DNA of 64,000 nucleotides from Coprousia sp963931435 (GTDB lineage: Bacteria > Actinomycetota > Coriobacteriia > Coriobacteriales > Coriobacteriaceae): the NCBI GenBank assembly GCA_963931435.1, contig OZ007012.1, positions 1,178,001 through 1,242,000 on the forward strand. The letters run 5' to 3'. A program made the translations under genes and the position numbers. The notes beneath the pieces are model-generated. The model had not been told where the DNA came from. It saw nothing but the letters and a program-made list of their open reading frames with translations, and made no database searches. This document shows positions 8,737 to 19,829 of the stretch, piece by piece (the stretch's first letter is position 1; every line of letters starts with the position of its first letter).

Positions 8737-8765
8737 TTTATCGACTCCGTATGCAAGGGCGTCAA
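8737..8765 (-). promoter_or_regulatory. Promoter of the dnaJ-like / dnaJ operon
   Basis: On the minus strand TTGACG (8765-8760) is followed after 17 bases by GATAAA (8742-8737), a plausible vegetative promoter about 60 bases before the first DnaJ start. A second possible -10, TAGAAT, lies at 8731-8726. I saw no CIRCE or HAIR heat-shock operator here. Confidence 0.5.
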
Positions 8766-8811
8766 CAGAGGGCAAAACGCCCACGCGGCGCACAAAAGCC
8801 CTGCGGGCGCC

Positions 8812-10008
8812 TCAGGCCTCGCAGGCAAGGTCCCACATGAGGCCGTAGAGCTCGTTGCCCAGAAGCCATCCCCGCTCCGCGGGGACGAGCCGTCCGCCCC
8901 GCCAGCGGGCCAGGCCGCGCCGGACGGCCTCCTCGAGCGCCGCGTCGACCGCGTCCGCACCGCAGAGGCACCGTGCGCGCTCGACGAGGCCGCGCGGCAC
9001 CCCGGAGGTCATGCGCATGCCGAGCATGAGGTCCTCGGCCACCGCCTCGCGCGCGGAGAGCCGCTCGACGTCGCAGTAGCAGGCGGGGGCGCCGCCGGCC
9101 CACGAGCGCTCATCGACCGTGAAGCGCAGGCGCGCGGCGTCGCCGACGGCCCCGTCCAGACCCAGCAAGGGCCCGAGCGCGAGGGCGTCGGCGCGGTTGA
9201 GCATGCTCGATGCCGCCGGACCGAGCCCCAGGTAGCTCGCGCCCGTCCAGTAGGCGATGTTGTGGCGGCAGGCGCGCCCGGGGCGCGCGTAGCTCGCGAC
9301 CTCGTAGCGCTCGAGCCCCGCCGTCCCGAGCTGCTCGGCGGCCCGCTCCATGCACGCAGCCTGGAAATCCGGATCGGGCTCCAGGCGCGGATCGCGCGCG
9401 GCGACGCGCGCCAGCGGCGTCCCCTCCTCGAGGGAAAGCGGGTAGACCGAGACGTGGCCGCACCCCGCGCCCACGATCGCATCGAGCGTCGCGTCCCACG
9501 TCCGAGACGTCTGGCCGGGGAGCCCGCACATGAGATCGGCCGAGACGGCCAGTCCGCGCACCCGGACGCGCTCGATGGCCGCGAGCGCATCGGCGGCGGT
9601 ATGGATCCGCCCGATGCGGCGCAGCTCCCCATCGTCGAGCGATTGCACGCCGATCGAGACGCGCGTCACCCCCGCCGCCGCGAGATCGTCGACGAGCTCG
9701 GCGGAAAGCGACTCGGGGTTCGCCTCGCAGCTGAACTCGCCGGGCACGCACCAGCGCCTCACAGCCCGCACGATCTCAGGCAGGCGGCTCCCGAGCACCG
9801 TGGGCGTCCCGCCGCCGATGTAGGCTGTCTCGACGCTCCCGAGCGCCCCGGCGCGTCCCAGGCGGTCGATCTCGACCGTCAGGCGCGTGCAGAAGGCTTC
9901 AGCGGCGGCATCGAGCGCGCCGACGGGCAGCGCCCGCGAGTAGAAATCGCAGTATGCGCATTTGGCATGGCAGAACGGTATATGCAGGTAGAGCGCTCGA
10001 ACGGCCAT
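8812..10008 (-). CDS. hemW: Radical SAM protein HemW (HemN-like)
   Basis: HemW is a heme-binding radical-SAM protein related to the oxygen-independent coproporphyrinogen oxidase HemN; it is thought to act as a heme chaperone. The 398-residue product starts with the family motif YLHIPFCHAKCAYCDF, placing cluster cysteines at C13, C17 and C20. It continues with GGGTPTVLG and SIGVQSLDD. The fourth cysteine pattern of true HemN (CxxxCxxCxC) is missing, so HemW is preferred over a coproporphyrinogen oxidase. It is separated by 69 bases from dusB upstream. Confidence 0.9.
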   Translation of the reverse strand: MAVRALYLHIPFCHAKCAYCDFYSRALPVGALDAAAEAFCTRLTVEIDRLGRAGALGSVETAYIGGGTPTVLGSRLPEIVRAVRRWCVPGEFSCEANPESLSAELVDDLAAAGVTRVSIGVQSLDDGELRRIGRIHTAADALAAIERVRVRGLAVSADLMCGLPGQTSRTWDATLDAIVGAGCGHVSVYPLSLEEGTPLARVAARDPRLEPDPDFQAACMERAAEQLGTAGLERYEVASYARPGRACRHNIAYWTGASYLGLGPAASSMLNRADALALGPLLGLDGAVGDAARLRFTVDERSWAGGAPACYCDVERLSAREAVAEDLMLGMRMTSGVPRGLVERARCLCGADAVDAALEEAVRRGLARWRGGRLVPAERGWLLGNELYGLMWDLACEA

Positions 10009-10077
10009 GATGTCCTCCTTCCGACGGCACGATCCCGGCGCACCCAGCGGCCCTCAGCAGGCGCGCCGGTGGGGCGG

Positions 10078-11109
10078 CTAGAGGACTGGCCGCTCCGACG
10101 GGCTGGGCGCCTCCGCGGCGCGCACATCGGCCTCGATCTCGTCGACGAGGGCCTGGAACCCCTCGTAGTCCGTGCAGCGCACCACGCGCCCGCGCCAGGC
10201 GGCAGCATGCGGCAGGCCCTTCAGGTACCAGGTGGCGTAGGTCCGCGCCCGCGCCATCGCGCGCGGGACGAGCGCATGGGTGAGTGCCAAGTGCTCGCGC
10301 AGGGCGTCGAGCCGCTCGAGCGCGCCATGTGCCGCGGGCGCCTCGCCGCACTCGAGCAAGCGGCGCGCGTCATCGAAGATCCAGGGGTCGCCATAGGTGC
10401 CGCGCGCGACGAAGACGCCCTCGGCGGCCGTCTCGGTGAGCATGCGCACCGCCGCCTCGGCGCTGAACACGTCACCGGAGCCGATGACGGGGACCTCCAC
10501 GGCGCGCGCCACCTCGTCGATGACCGACCAGTCCGCCTCGCCGGTGTAGAGCTGCTTGGCGGTGCGGCCGTGCACCGCGATGGCGGCGGCACCGGCCTCC
10601 TCCAGGCACTGGGCGAAGACGGGCGCGGTGCGCTCGCGCGCCTGGAAGCCCGCGCGGATCTTCACGGTCACCGGGACGCGCGCCTCACCGACCGCCGCGC
10701 GCACGATCTCGGCGGCGCGCAGCGGCTCCTCCATGAGCGCGGAGCCCTCCCCCTTGGTGATCACCTTGCGCGCCGGGCAGGCCATGTTGATGTCGATGAG
10801 CGTGAGGCGCTCCCCCACCCGCTCCTGCACGGCGGCCACCGCTCCGGCGAACTGCTCGGGCTTGCTGCCGAAGAGCTGCACGCAGATCTGGGACTCCTCG
10901 TCGGCGGGGAGAACGAGCTCCCAGGTCTTCTCGCTGGCGTAGGCGAGCCCCGCCACGCTCACCATCTCGGAATAGGCGAGCGCGGCGCCGCGACGGCGGC
11001 ACATGATGCGGTAGGCGGCATCGGTCACACCCGCCATGGGCGCGAGCAGGAAGGGCTGCTCGGAGAGGAGCGCCCGGATGTCATCGGCGTATGCCAAGGT
11101 GTTCTCCAA
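10078..11109 (-). CDS. dusB: tRNA-dihydrouridine synthase
   Basis: Dus enzymes reduce uridines in the tRNA D-loop using FMN and NADPH. The 343-residue product has an FMN-binding TIM barrel (APMAGVTDAAYR at the start) and the catalytic cysteine C111 within INMACPARKV. It also has ITKGEGSAL and HGRTAKQLYTG, all Dus signatures. Length and motifs fit the DusB subfamily. It lies downstream of lepA with a 112-base gap. Confidence 0.93.
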   Translation of the reverse strand: MENTLAYADDIRALLSEQPFLLAPMAGVTDAAYRIMCRRRGAALAYSEMVSVAGLAYASEKTWELVLPADEESQICVQLFGSKPEQFAGAVAAVQERVGERLTLIDINMACPARKVITKGEGSALMEEPLRAAEIVRAAVGEARVPVTVKIRAGFQARERTAPVFAQCLEEAGAAAIAVHGRTAKQLYTGEADWSVIDEVARAVEVPVIGSGDVFSAEAAVRMLTETAAEGVFVARGTYGDPWIFDDARRLLECGEAPAAHGALERLDALREHLALTHALVPRAMARARTYATWYLKGLPHAAAWRGRVVRCTDYEGFQALVDEIEADVRAAEAPSPSERPVL

Positions 11110-11221
11110 TCATGGTGCGACGCGCAGGAGCGCGGCACGCGACGTGCTGGCACCCTGCGTCCACGGGGCGGCGCCGGAGCGCAGCCGCCATGCCGCCGGA
11201 TGCGGCGCGACGTGCGCTTCG

Positions 11222-13030
<1,809 letters not shown>

Positions 13031-13037
13031 GATGCGT

Positions 13038-13043
13038 ATTCTA
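13038..13043 (-). promoter_or_regulatory. Putative lepA -10 element (leaderless start)
   Basis: TAGAAT on the minus strand ends 7 bases before the lepA ATG, so a transcript would begin at or next to the start codon. The expected -35 position falls inside the rpsT terminator stem and has no good match. Whether this is a real promoter or only a T-rich by-product of the terminator cannot be settled from sequence. Confidence 0.4.
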
Positions 13044-13047
13044 TACG

Positions 13048-13073
13048 AAAAAGGGCCCCGCGAGCGAGGCCCT
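13048..13073 (-). terminator. Rho-independent terminator of rpsT
   Basis: A 9-bp stem (AGGGCCTCG paired with CGGGGCCCT, one G-T pair) at 13052-13073, read on the minus strand, is followed by TTTTT. It lies about 25 bases after the rpsT stop and separates rpsT from lepA. Confidence 0.85.
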
Positions 13074-13098
13074 CAGGTTCAGCGTATGCGCGACGTGC

Positions 13099-13362
13099 CT
13101 ACTTGACCTTGTTCACGAGCTTCTGCACGCCGGACTTGCGGTTGGAGGCCTGGTTCTTGTGGATGATGCCCTTGGCGGCAGCCTGGTCCAGACGCTTGTA
13201 GACGCGCGTGGCGGCAGCCTGGGCGGCGGTGGCGTCGCCCTCCTCGACGGCAGCCTGGACGTGCTTGACCAGCGTCTTGAGCTCGGAGCGCACCGCGCGG
13301 TTGCGCATGCGGGCCTTCTCGTTGGTGCGGATGCGCTTCTTCTGAGACTTGATGTTTGCCAC
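13099..13362 (-). CDS. rpsT: 30S ribosomal protein S20
   Basis: S20 binds 16S rRNA early in 30S assembly. The 87-residue basic product opens with MANIKSQKKRIRTNEKARMR, the family signature, and ends with GVQKLVNKVK. It starts with GTG preceded by AGGAAA. It is monocistronic by appearance, with an extended -10 promoter upstream and a strong terminator downstream. Confidence 0.98.
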   Translation of the reverse strand: MANIKSQKKRIRTNEKARMRNRAVRSELKTLVKHVQAAVEEGDATAAQAAATRVYKRLDQAAAKGIIHKNQASNRKSGVQKLVNKVK

Positions 13363-13438
13363 TTTCCTATGTTCCTTTCGATCTTTCCGATCAGCTCGGT
13401 GTCAGGCCTCTGAGACACGGATGAGGTCACAAGCAGGT

Positions 13439-13447
13439 AGTGTATCA
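13439..13447 (-). promoter_or_regulatory. rpsT promoter (extended -10)
   Basis: The minus strand reads TGA then TACACT, an extended -10 about 77 bases upstream of the rpsT start. No clear -35 is present. The same TGN-hexamer arrangement precedes several other core genes in this window. Confidence 0.5.
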
Positions 13448-13518
13448 CGTAAGCGCAGCTGAGGAAAGTGCAGAAGCTGTGGAAACGCGCAGGAAGAGCG
13501 CCTCGGGAGGCCCGCTTC

Positions 13519-14484
13519 TCAGCGCCCGGTGCCGGCGATGGAGCACACCCACGTGACGAAGGCGCAGGATGCGTCGCGCGAGCCCTTGATGGCCTGCTCC
13601 ACGTCCACGGCCGCGGCGAGCGCGCCGGTGAGCTCCTCCATGCGGAACCTGCGCGACCACGCCAGGTGGTTGCGCACCTGCCAGGTCTGCATCCCCAGCT
13701 CGCGCGCCAGATCGCGCCCGCGGCCGCGCGCGTCGAGGGCCTTGGCGCAGATGAGCTCGCGGATGCGGGAGGTGAGCAGCGCGAAGAGCCGCGCCTCGCT
13801 GCGCGGGGGCTGGAGGCGGTAGAGCTCGAGGGCGCGCGCGATGTCGCGGGCGCTGACGGCGTTCAGGAAGTCCCACGGCTTGACCTCGGCCGTGCGCATC
13901 ACGAGGCGCTCCACGTCGCGGCGCGTGATGGTCGCCCCCGGGACCATCGAGGCGAGCTTCTTGAGCTCGTTGTCGAGCATGCGGGTGCCCTCACCCGAAC
14001 GCGAGATCAGCTCCTCGGCGGCGTCGAGCGTGATGGTGCGCCCGTGGCGCTTGGCCATGCCCTGCACGAGGATGGGCAGGTCGCGGCCCTTCTTTGCCGA
14101 GCAGTCGATGATGGCGTGGGGCCCTTGCGCCGCGAGCGCCTTGTAGAGCTTCGTGGACTTGGCAAGCGAGTTGGCCGTCGCGAGCATCACCGTTCCCGGA
14201 GCGGGATCGGCGAGGTAGTCCACGAGCGCCTGGCGCATGGGCTCGGCAAGCCGATCGCACCCCATGAGGATCACGAGCCGGAAGTCGGCGCCCATGGGGA
14301 AGGTGTTGAGCGAGTTGATGACGGCGTCGACATCCTGCTCGCGCGTCATGTCGCGCTCGTCGATGTTGAAATCCGCCAGACCGCTCGCCTCGAGGCGGCC
14401 CTTGAGCCGCGCGATGGCGGCATCGCGCTTGACCTCATCCGGTCCGAGCACCAGATATGCGCGCAAAAGCTCCGTCGAAGCCAA
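13519..14484 (-). CDS. holA: DNA polymerase III subunit delta
   Basis: The delta subunit opens the beta sliding clamp within the clamp-loader complex. The 321-residue product has the typical N-terminal strand YLVLGPDEVKRDAAIARLK, the helical RLAEPMRQALVDYLADP region, and the C-terminal domain with SARDIARALELY. The start is TTG with GGAGG nine bases upstream. It lies 46 bases after comEC, its usual neighbour in many bacteria. The ATP-site residues are absent, as expected for delta. Confidence 0.9.
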   Translation of the reverse strand: MASTELLRAYLVLGPDEVKRDAAIARLKGRLEASGLADFNIDERDMTREQDVDAVINSLNTFPMGADFRLVILMGCDRLAEPMRQALVDYLADPAPGTVMLATANSLAKSTKLYKALAAQGPHAIIDCSAKKGRDLPILVQGMAKRHGRTITLDAAEELISRSGEGTRMLDNELKKLASMVPGATITRRDVERLVMRTAEVKPWDFLNAVSARDIARALELYRLQPPRSEARLFALLTSRIRELICAKALDARGRGRDLARELGMQTWQVRNHLAWSRRFRMEELTGALAAAVDVEQAIKGSRDASCAFVTWVCSIAGTGR

Positions 14485-14530
14485 TCCGACCGACCTCCAT
14501 CCCGTCGAGGCGCATCCGCTGCGCAGGTGT

Positions 14531-16891
14531 TCATTCTACCGTCAATCCCCGGAGCGTGCCCACCCGAAATCCCCCTTCCGCGGGCTCGAGAGCGACGTCC
14601 CCCGCCTCGATGGTGCACAGGAAGCGCGCGCCTAACTCCCGGACGAGCGCCACCGCCGCCGGGTCGGGATGTCCGTAGGCGTTGCCCTCCCCCGCGCTCG
14701 CCACGGCGAGCTCCGGATCGAGCGTTTTGAGCATCTCGGCGTCGACCGAAACGGCGGAGCCATGGTGGCCCATCTTGAGCACATCGATATCGCCCACGGA
14801 CTCGGCGTAGCGCGCCGCCTCATCCGCCTCGGTATCGCCCGTGAGGAGCACTGAGAGGCTCCGGCCGTCCCTCTCGTAGCGCACGTCGAGCACGAGCGAG
14901 TCCCCGTTCTCCTCGCCCGCGACCGACCCTGTCGGCCATACGTCCCGGCAGCGAAAGCCACCCACCGCGAAGGCGTCACCCGGCCCCACCGTCTGCATCT
15001 CGGGAAGATCGAGGTCCGCGGCCTCGGAGGGCACGGAGCGTTCAGCACCCTCCGCAACGATGATGGCATCCACCTCCACCGCGTCCAAAACGGCCCCGAG
15101 CCCTCCCCAGTGGTCGCGGTCCCAATGCGTGATGACCACGGCGTCGAGGTGCATGACGCTCGCGCGAGCGAGCGCGGAGGCGACCGCGTCATCCACCCCG
15201 CAGTCGACGAGCACCGCATCGGTCCCATCCCTCACGAGGATCGCATCCCCCTGACCGACGTCGAGCACCGTGACCGCAGCAGGAGCGAAGAAGCGCCACC
15301 GGGCGGCGTGCGCCCCCGCGATCACGAGGAGGGCGGCGAGCGCGCCCACGGCGAACGCGCGCGGGATGCGCCGCCAGAGCGCATAGGCTCCCGCGGCGAG
15401 CGCAAGGAGCACCGCGGCAACGGGGAGTGTGGCCGATTCGGAATCCACGACGAGGAGCGCGCCAGGCGCGTCCGCCATGAGTTCCGCGGTGAACAAGGCG
15501 ATCGAGGCGATGAGGTCGAGCGGGGCGAGCGCTGCGGCCGTGAGCGCCGGCACCGCCATGGCGACCGGCGCGAGTACGAGGCCCGCCACAAGAAGCGCGC
15601 TCATAACCGGACCCAGGACGAGGTTCGCCACTGGAGCGATGAGCGAGACCTCTCCGAAGACCGGTACGGTGACGGGCAGGGTGGCCCACTGCGCACTCAG
15701 CGTGAGCGCGAGCGGCTCGGCGAGAAGCGCGGGCGCACCCCACGCCTCGACGTGCCAGGCGAGGTAGCGGAAGAACAGCCCGATGAACAGGACGCTCGCG
15801 ACCGACAGCTGGAAGCCCAGATCGAAAACCGTCCCGGGATCGACCGCGAGCATGAGCATGACCGCGAGCGAGAGGCCCGAGGGCCCGTGGGCGCGGCGCC
15901 CGAGCGCGCGGGGAGCCGAGGCAGAGGCGACCATGATGAGCGAGCGCACCGCCGAGGCGGCACCGCCCGTGAAGACGACGTAGGCGGCGGCGAGCGCGAA
16001 GAGCAGGCATGAGCGCGCCGCGAGCGGGGTGCGCGTGCGCTCGAGCACGACCCCCGCGAGCGATGACACGAAGGCGAGATGGCTTCCCGAGACCGCCACG
16101 AGATGGGAGGTCCCCGTCGCCGAGAACCACTCCTGACCCTCCGTCTGCGCGAGCTCGGTGGTACGCCCGCACACGATACCCGCGACCAGCGCCCGCGCAG
16201 GCGAGGAGGCGGGGTCGATGACAGAGAGCGCCTGTGCGCGCACGGCCCCGATGCCCGCCTCAGACGCACCCGCCTCATCTTGAACCCGCACGGCCTCGAC
16301 CTCGGCGACGGCGCCGGCCATGAACCGGCTCCGATCCCAGGGTTCGTCCTCGAAGCGCACGCAGCGCCCTACGAGGCGCAGGCGCGCGGCCCGGGGCTCT
16401 TCGTCCAGCGAGAGCAGGACGCCCCCAACGCGGGTCCCGTCCGGAAGGAGCACGTCGGCAGCAACCTGGAACCCATACGCGCCAAATCTCCCATCCGCCG
16501 CAGGTGCGAACACGTAGGAGCTCATCGGATGCGCGACCAGGGCATCGAGCTCCCCGAAGCGCTCGCCGACGACGCACGCCGAGGAAAGGGCGCAGACCGC
16601 GAAGGCGCCGGCAGCCCAGACGGCCGCGGCAGAGATCCAACGGGACGCCCGCGACGTCCTCCTGGCAAGGAGAGCGCGCACGAGCGCGGCGACGAGGACG
16701 GCGAGGATCGAAGCTCCGCACGCCGCCGCCCAAAGCCCTCCCAGCGTCGCCGCGTCCGCGGAGACGAATGCCCTCCAGCCCGCCCGCATGAAGGCCGCCG
16801 AGCCCGTGCAGGCCGCCAGCGCCCCGGCCATGGAGGGAGGCAGGTAGGGACGGGGCGGCAGCGGTTCGCGCGCGGCTGCTGCGGAGCTCAT
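14531..16891 (-). CDS. comEC: DNA internalization protein ComEC/Rec2
   Basis: ComEC forms the membrane channel that takes up single-stranded DNA in natural transformation. The 786-residue product has an N-terminal membrane pair, an OB-like soluble domain (about 80-190) and a competence domain with many membrane helices. Its C-terminal metallo-beta-lactamase-like domain has VLDVGQGDAILV and the metal motif HWDRDHWGGL, which in ComEC proteins may trim the non-transported strand. The ATG overlaps the comEA stop (ATGA). No frameshift was seen. Confidence 0.94.
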   Translation of the reverse strand: MSSAAAAREPLPPRPYLPPSMAGALAACTGSAAFMRAGWRAFVSADAATLGGLWAAACGASILAVLVAALVRALLARRTSRASRWISAAAVWAAGAFAVCALSSACVVGERFGELDALVAHPMSSYVFAPAADGRFGAYGFQVAADVLLPDGTRVGGVLLSLDEEPRAARLRLVGRCVRFEDEPWDRSRFMAGAVAEVEAVRVQDEAGASEAGIGAVRAQALSVIDPASSPARALVAGIVCGRTTELAQTEGQEWFSATGTSHLVAVSGSHLAFVSSLAGVVLERTRTPLAARSCLLFALAAAYVVFTGGAASAVRSLIMVASASAPRALGRRAHGPSGLSLAVMLMLAVDPGTVFDLGFQLSVASVLFIGLFFRYLAWHVEAWGAPALLAEPLALTLSAQWATLPVTVPVFGEVSLIAPVANLVLGPVMSALLVAGLVLAPVAMAVPALTAAALAPLDLIASIALFTAELMADAPGALLVVDSESATLPVAAVLLALAAGAYALWRRIPRAFAVGALAALLVIAGAHAARWRFFAPAAVTVLDVGQGDAILVRDGTDAVLVDCGVDDAVASALARASVMHLDAVVITHWDRDHWGGLGAVLDAVEVDAIIVAEGAERSVPSEAADLDLPEMQTVGPGDAFAVGGFRCRDVWPTGSVAGEENGDSLVLDVRYERDGRSLSVLLTGDTEADEAARYAESVGDIDVLKMGHHGSAVSVDAEMLKTLDPELAVASAGEGNAYGHPDPAAVALVRELGARFLCTIEAGDVALEPAEGGFRVGTLRGLTVE

Positions 16892-17640
16892 ACGCAGATC
16901 AGTCCCTCGATTTTGGCGTACTTCTTCTCCCCGATGCCCGAGACGCGCATGAGGTCCTCCGGAGAGGAGAACGGGCCGTTGGCCTCGCGGTCCTCGATGA
17001 TGGCCGAAGCCGTGGACGGCCCCACGCCGGGCAAGGCGTCGAGCTCCTCGGCAGAGGCGGTGTTGATGTTCACCAGGCTCGCCGTGCCGCCGCTCCCCGA
17101 CTCGACCGATCCGGTGGACCCGCCCGCGGGTGCCGTCTCGCCCAGGCACGGCACCACGATCTTGGCGCCGTCTGCCAACGTGGCGGCGCGGTTCACCTGC
17201 GCTAGGTCGGCGTCCTCGGCAAGGCCCCCAGCCGCCTCGATCGCATCCTGCACCCTGGAGCCCGCCGGCAGCGCGACCACCATGGGCTCGCGGACCGCGC
17301 CCGAGATGTCGACCACGATCTCCTCGTCGGAATCATCGGCGTCCTTGGCGGCCGGATCGTCCGCGTCCTCATCGTCATCCGCATCCCCAGCGGTCCCCAC
17401 GTCCTCTCCGGATGCAGCGCCCGCCTCGGGTTCCCCAACCGCATCGGCGCGCTCGATCGTGAGCGTCCTGGATGCGAAGACGCCCGACCCGAGCGACACC
17501 ACGGCAAGCACCAGCACGATGGCGCCGACGAGGCACGTCCGCACCGCGGCCGCGCCGTCCATCCCCCATCGCTCGCCCAAGCGCGCGAGCAGACCCATCC
17601 GTGAATGCTGCGCCATACGCATCGACCTCCCCACCGGCAT
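16888..17640 (-). CDS. comEA: DNA-uptake receptor ComEA
   Basis: ComEA is a membrane-anchored receptor that binds double-stranded DNA outside the membrane and feeds ComEC. The 250-residue product has one N-terminal membrane anchor (about residues 37-57) and an acidic linker rich in Asp (about 70-107). A SLBB-type domain follows (ISGAVREPMVV...GAKIVVPC), then two C-terminal helix-hairpin-helix motifs (ASLVNINTASAEELDALPGVG and DLMRVSGIGEKKYAKIEGL). It is coupled to comEC by ATGA overlap. Confidence 0.93.
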   Translation of the reverse strand: MPVGRSMRMAQHSRMGLLARLGERWGMDGAAAVRTCLVGAIVLVLAVVSLGSGVFASRTLTIERADAVGEPEAGAASGEDVGTAGDADDDEDADDPAAKDADDSDEEIVVDISGAVREPMVVALPAGSRVQDAIEAAGGLAEDADLAQVNRAATLADGAKIVVPCLGETAPAGGSTGSVESGSGGTASLVNINTASAEELDALPGVGPSTASAIIEDREANGPFSSPEDLMRVSGIGEKKYAKIEGLICV

Positions 17641-17726
17641 CGTGACACACGGATGCGGCGGGGAGGCCGGAAGAGGCGCGGAGGTTCCCGCGTCTCTGAA
17701 GGCGCTCTGAAGGGCGTCTGAAAAGA

Positions 17727-18968
17727 TCAGGCTCCCCCGCGCGCACGCGGGGCCAATTCGTTGTGGAGGTCTCGTAAAGCCCGAGGTCGCTGATAGGAAC
17801 CACTCGGGAAATCGACGTACTCAACCTGCGCCACGAGGCGATTCACCATCTCTTCATGATCGAACGCCTCCCAGGCCTCATGCACCTCGTCGAGGCGCGC
17901 GTGGGTCTGGGGCCGCTTGGGCATGAAGAGGGTGCAGCAGTCGGGCGCCGTCTCGCAGGAGATGTCATAGGTGCCTATGGCCTCAGCCCGCTCGATGATC
18001 TCCTGCTTGTCCGAACCGATGAGCGGACGGAACACGGGAATGCCGACCACCTCGTCGACCGCCCGGATGTTCTCCAGCGTCTGGGACGCCACCTGCCCCA
18101 GCGACTCCCCCGTGACGATGGCCTTGGCGCCCTCGAGCGCCGCGATGCGCTCGGCGACCGCGTACATGATGCGGCGGTACATGATGACGCGCAGCGAGTT
18201 GGGGCATGCTAGCGAGATCTCGCGCTGGGCGTCCCCGAACGGCACGACGTAGAGCCGGCCGATCTGGATGGCCGGCGCGAGGGCGCGCACGATATCCTGG
18301 CAGAGGTATTCACTGGTATCAGCGGTCTGCGGACGGCCCGAGAAGTGCACGGGCACGCAGACCGCGCCGCGCCGCGCGAGCAGCCAGGTCGCAACCGGCG
18401 AGTCGATGCCCGAGGAGAGCAGCGTCACCACCTTGCCCGCGCTCCCCACGGGCAGCCCGCCCACGCCGGGCTGACTGCGCGCGTAGACGTACACGCTCCC
18501 CTGCACCACGAGGACGTTGACCGTGACGTCGGGATCGCGCATCTGGACCTTCTTGTCCGGAAAGGCGTTGCAGAGCGCCTCCCCCACCTGGCGGTTGAGG
18601 TCGAGCGAGGAGAGAGGGTAATCGGTGTTGGAGCGCCGAGCGTGCACCTTGAACGTCTCGAACGGCTCGGACTCCGCCAGGGCGCGCACGGCGGCACGGT
18701 GGTACTCGTCCGGCTCGCGGTTGGTGTGGTAGGCGAGCGAGACGCGCGCCACGCCCGGCACCCTGCGGATGAGGTCGAAGGCGCGCTCGGCCTCGCCCGC
18801 GCGCGAGAAGCTCACCAGGATGTGGCCGGATATGCGCGTGATCGTCGCAACAGAAAAGGCGGCCAGGGCCGCCTCGATGGAATCCATGAGCACGCGCTCG
18901 AAATGGGCGCGGTTCTTGCCCTTCAGGCCCACCTCGTGATAGTGGACCAAGCAGACGCGGCTCGCCAT
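17727..18968 (-). CDS. thiI: tRNA 4-thiouridine synthase ThiI
   Basis: ThiI adenylates U8 of tRNA for sulfur transfer and in many bacteria also serves thiamine thiazole synthesis. The 413-residue product has the ferredoxin-like and THUMP regions at the N-terminus, then the PP-loop SGIDSP (186-191). It ends without the rhodanese domain of the E. coli protein, like Bacillus ThiI, so sulfur would come directly from a cysteine desulfurase. The ATG abuts the rpoZ stop with no gap. Confidence 0.94.
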   Translation of the reverse strand: MASRVCLVHYHEVGLKGKNRAHFERVLMDSIEAALAAFSVATITRISGHILVSFSRAGEAERAFDLIRRVPGVARVSLAYHTNREPDEYHRAAVRALAESEPFETFKVHARRSNTDYPLSSLDLNRQVGEALCNAFPDKKVQMRDPDVTVNVLVVQGSVYVYARSQPGVGGLPVGSAGKVVTLLSSGIDSPVATWLLARRGAVCVPVHFSGRPQTADTSEYLCQDIVRALAPAIQIGRLYVVPFGDAQREISLACPNSLRVIMYRRIMYAVAERIAALEGAKAIVTGESLGQVASQTLENIRAVDEVVGIPVFRPLIGSDKQEIIERAEAIGTYDISCETAPDCCTLFMPKRPQTHARLDEVHEAWEAFDHEEMVNRLVAQVEYVDFPSGSYQRPRALRDLHNELAPRARGGA

Positions 18969-19253
18969 CTACTGCTGGTCCGCGGCGCGGTGCCCGAGGG
19001 CAGCCTCGAAGCGCTCGTGGTTGAAGGAGATGTCGCCATCCTCGATCTCCTCCATGGCGAGCGAGATGGTGTCCGTCCCCGAGAGCGCGACGGTGATGTC
19101 GTCGGTGTCGGTGACGGCGAGGACGCGGTTGTGCTGGCCGCGCAGCATGCTGTTGATGTCGCAGGCGCGCTTGGAAGCGAGCGCCGCGAGCAGGAAGCGG
19201 TTGTTATCGGTCTTCTCGAGAAGATCATCGATGGGAGGATTCACGACGGACAT
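18969..19253 (-). CDS. rpoZ: RNA polymerase omega subunit
   Basis: Omega chaperones the beta-prime subunit in RNA polymerase assembly. The 94-residue product carries the omega core DNNRFLLAALASKRACDIN and, after a loop of about 20 residues, the conserved DISFNHERFEAAL helix. Its place between gmk and thiI, 6 bases after gmk, supports the call because gmk-rpoZ is a widely conserved pair. Confidence 0.92.
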   Translation of the reverse strand: MSVVNPPIDDLLEKTDNNRFLLAALASKRACDINSMLRGQHNRVLAVTDTDDITVALSGTDTISLAMEEIEDGDISFNHERFEAALGHRAADQQ

Positions 19254-19259
19254 CTAAGA

Positions 19260-19829
19260 TCAGATCCTTTCATGGGCGCGTATTATCTCGGCGAGCTCCG
19301 CCACCGCGGTCTCGAGATCGTCGTTCACCACGATCTCGTCGTAGCGCTCGGCGAGGCTGAGCTCGTGCTCGGCGTTCGCCATGCGCACCTCGATCGTTTG
19401 CTCGTCCTCGGTGCCGCGGCCGCTCAGGCGCGCGCGCAGGACCTCGAGCGAGGGGGGCTTGATGAAGATGAGGACCGCCCCGGGGAAGCGGCGCTTGACC
19501 TGGAGGGCGCCCTGCACGTCGATCTCAAGCACGAGCGAGGAGCCGCTCTCGAGCAGACGCGTGACCTCGCTCGCAAGCGTGCCGTAGCGGTTGCCGTGCA
19601 CATGCGCCCACTCGATGAAGTCGCCAGCCTCGACGCGCCGGGTGAACTCCTCGTCGGAGAGGAAGTAGTAGCTCGTACCGTCCACTTCGCCCTCGCGGGG
19701 CGCACGCGTGGTAGCGGAAACCGTCAGGCCCAGATCAGGACGGAGGTCGCGCACACGTGCGACCAGCGTTCCCTTCCCAGCACCCGACGGTCCGGAGATG
19801 ACGAAGAGTTTGGGGGATATGGCGCCCAC
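19260..19829 (-). CDS. gmk: Guanylate kinase
   Basis: Gmk phosphorylates GMP to GDP. The 189-residue product has the P-loop GPSGAGKGT (13-21), the GMP-binding stretch TTRAPREGEVDGTSYYFLSD and the lid region RLSGRGTEDEQTI. It starts with GTG overlapping the mihF stop by one base, so the two are translationally linked. Order and overlap match actinobacterial mihF-gmk-rpoZ clusters. Confidence 0.97.
   Translation of the reverse strand: MGAISPKLFVISGPSGAGKGTLVARVRDLRPDLGLTVSATTRAPREGEVDGTSYYFLSDEEFTRRVEAGDFIEWAHVHGNRYGTLASEVTRLLESGSSLVLEIDVQGALQVKRRFPGAVLIFIKPPSLEVLRARLSGRGTEDEQTIEVRMANAEHELSLAERYDEIVVNDDLETAVAELAEIIRAHERI

Noticed and set aside
8737..8765. Heat-shock (CIRCE/HAIR) operator before the dnaJ genes
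   Set aside because: No CIRCE-type inverted repeat (TTAGCACTC-N9-GAGTGCTAA) or HAIR motif is present; only a vegetative-type promoter is seen.
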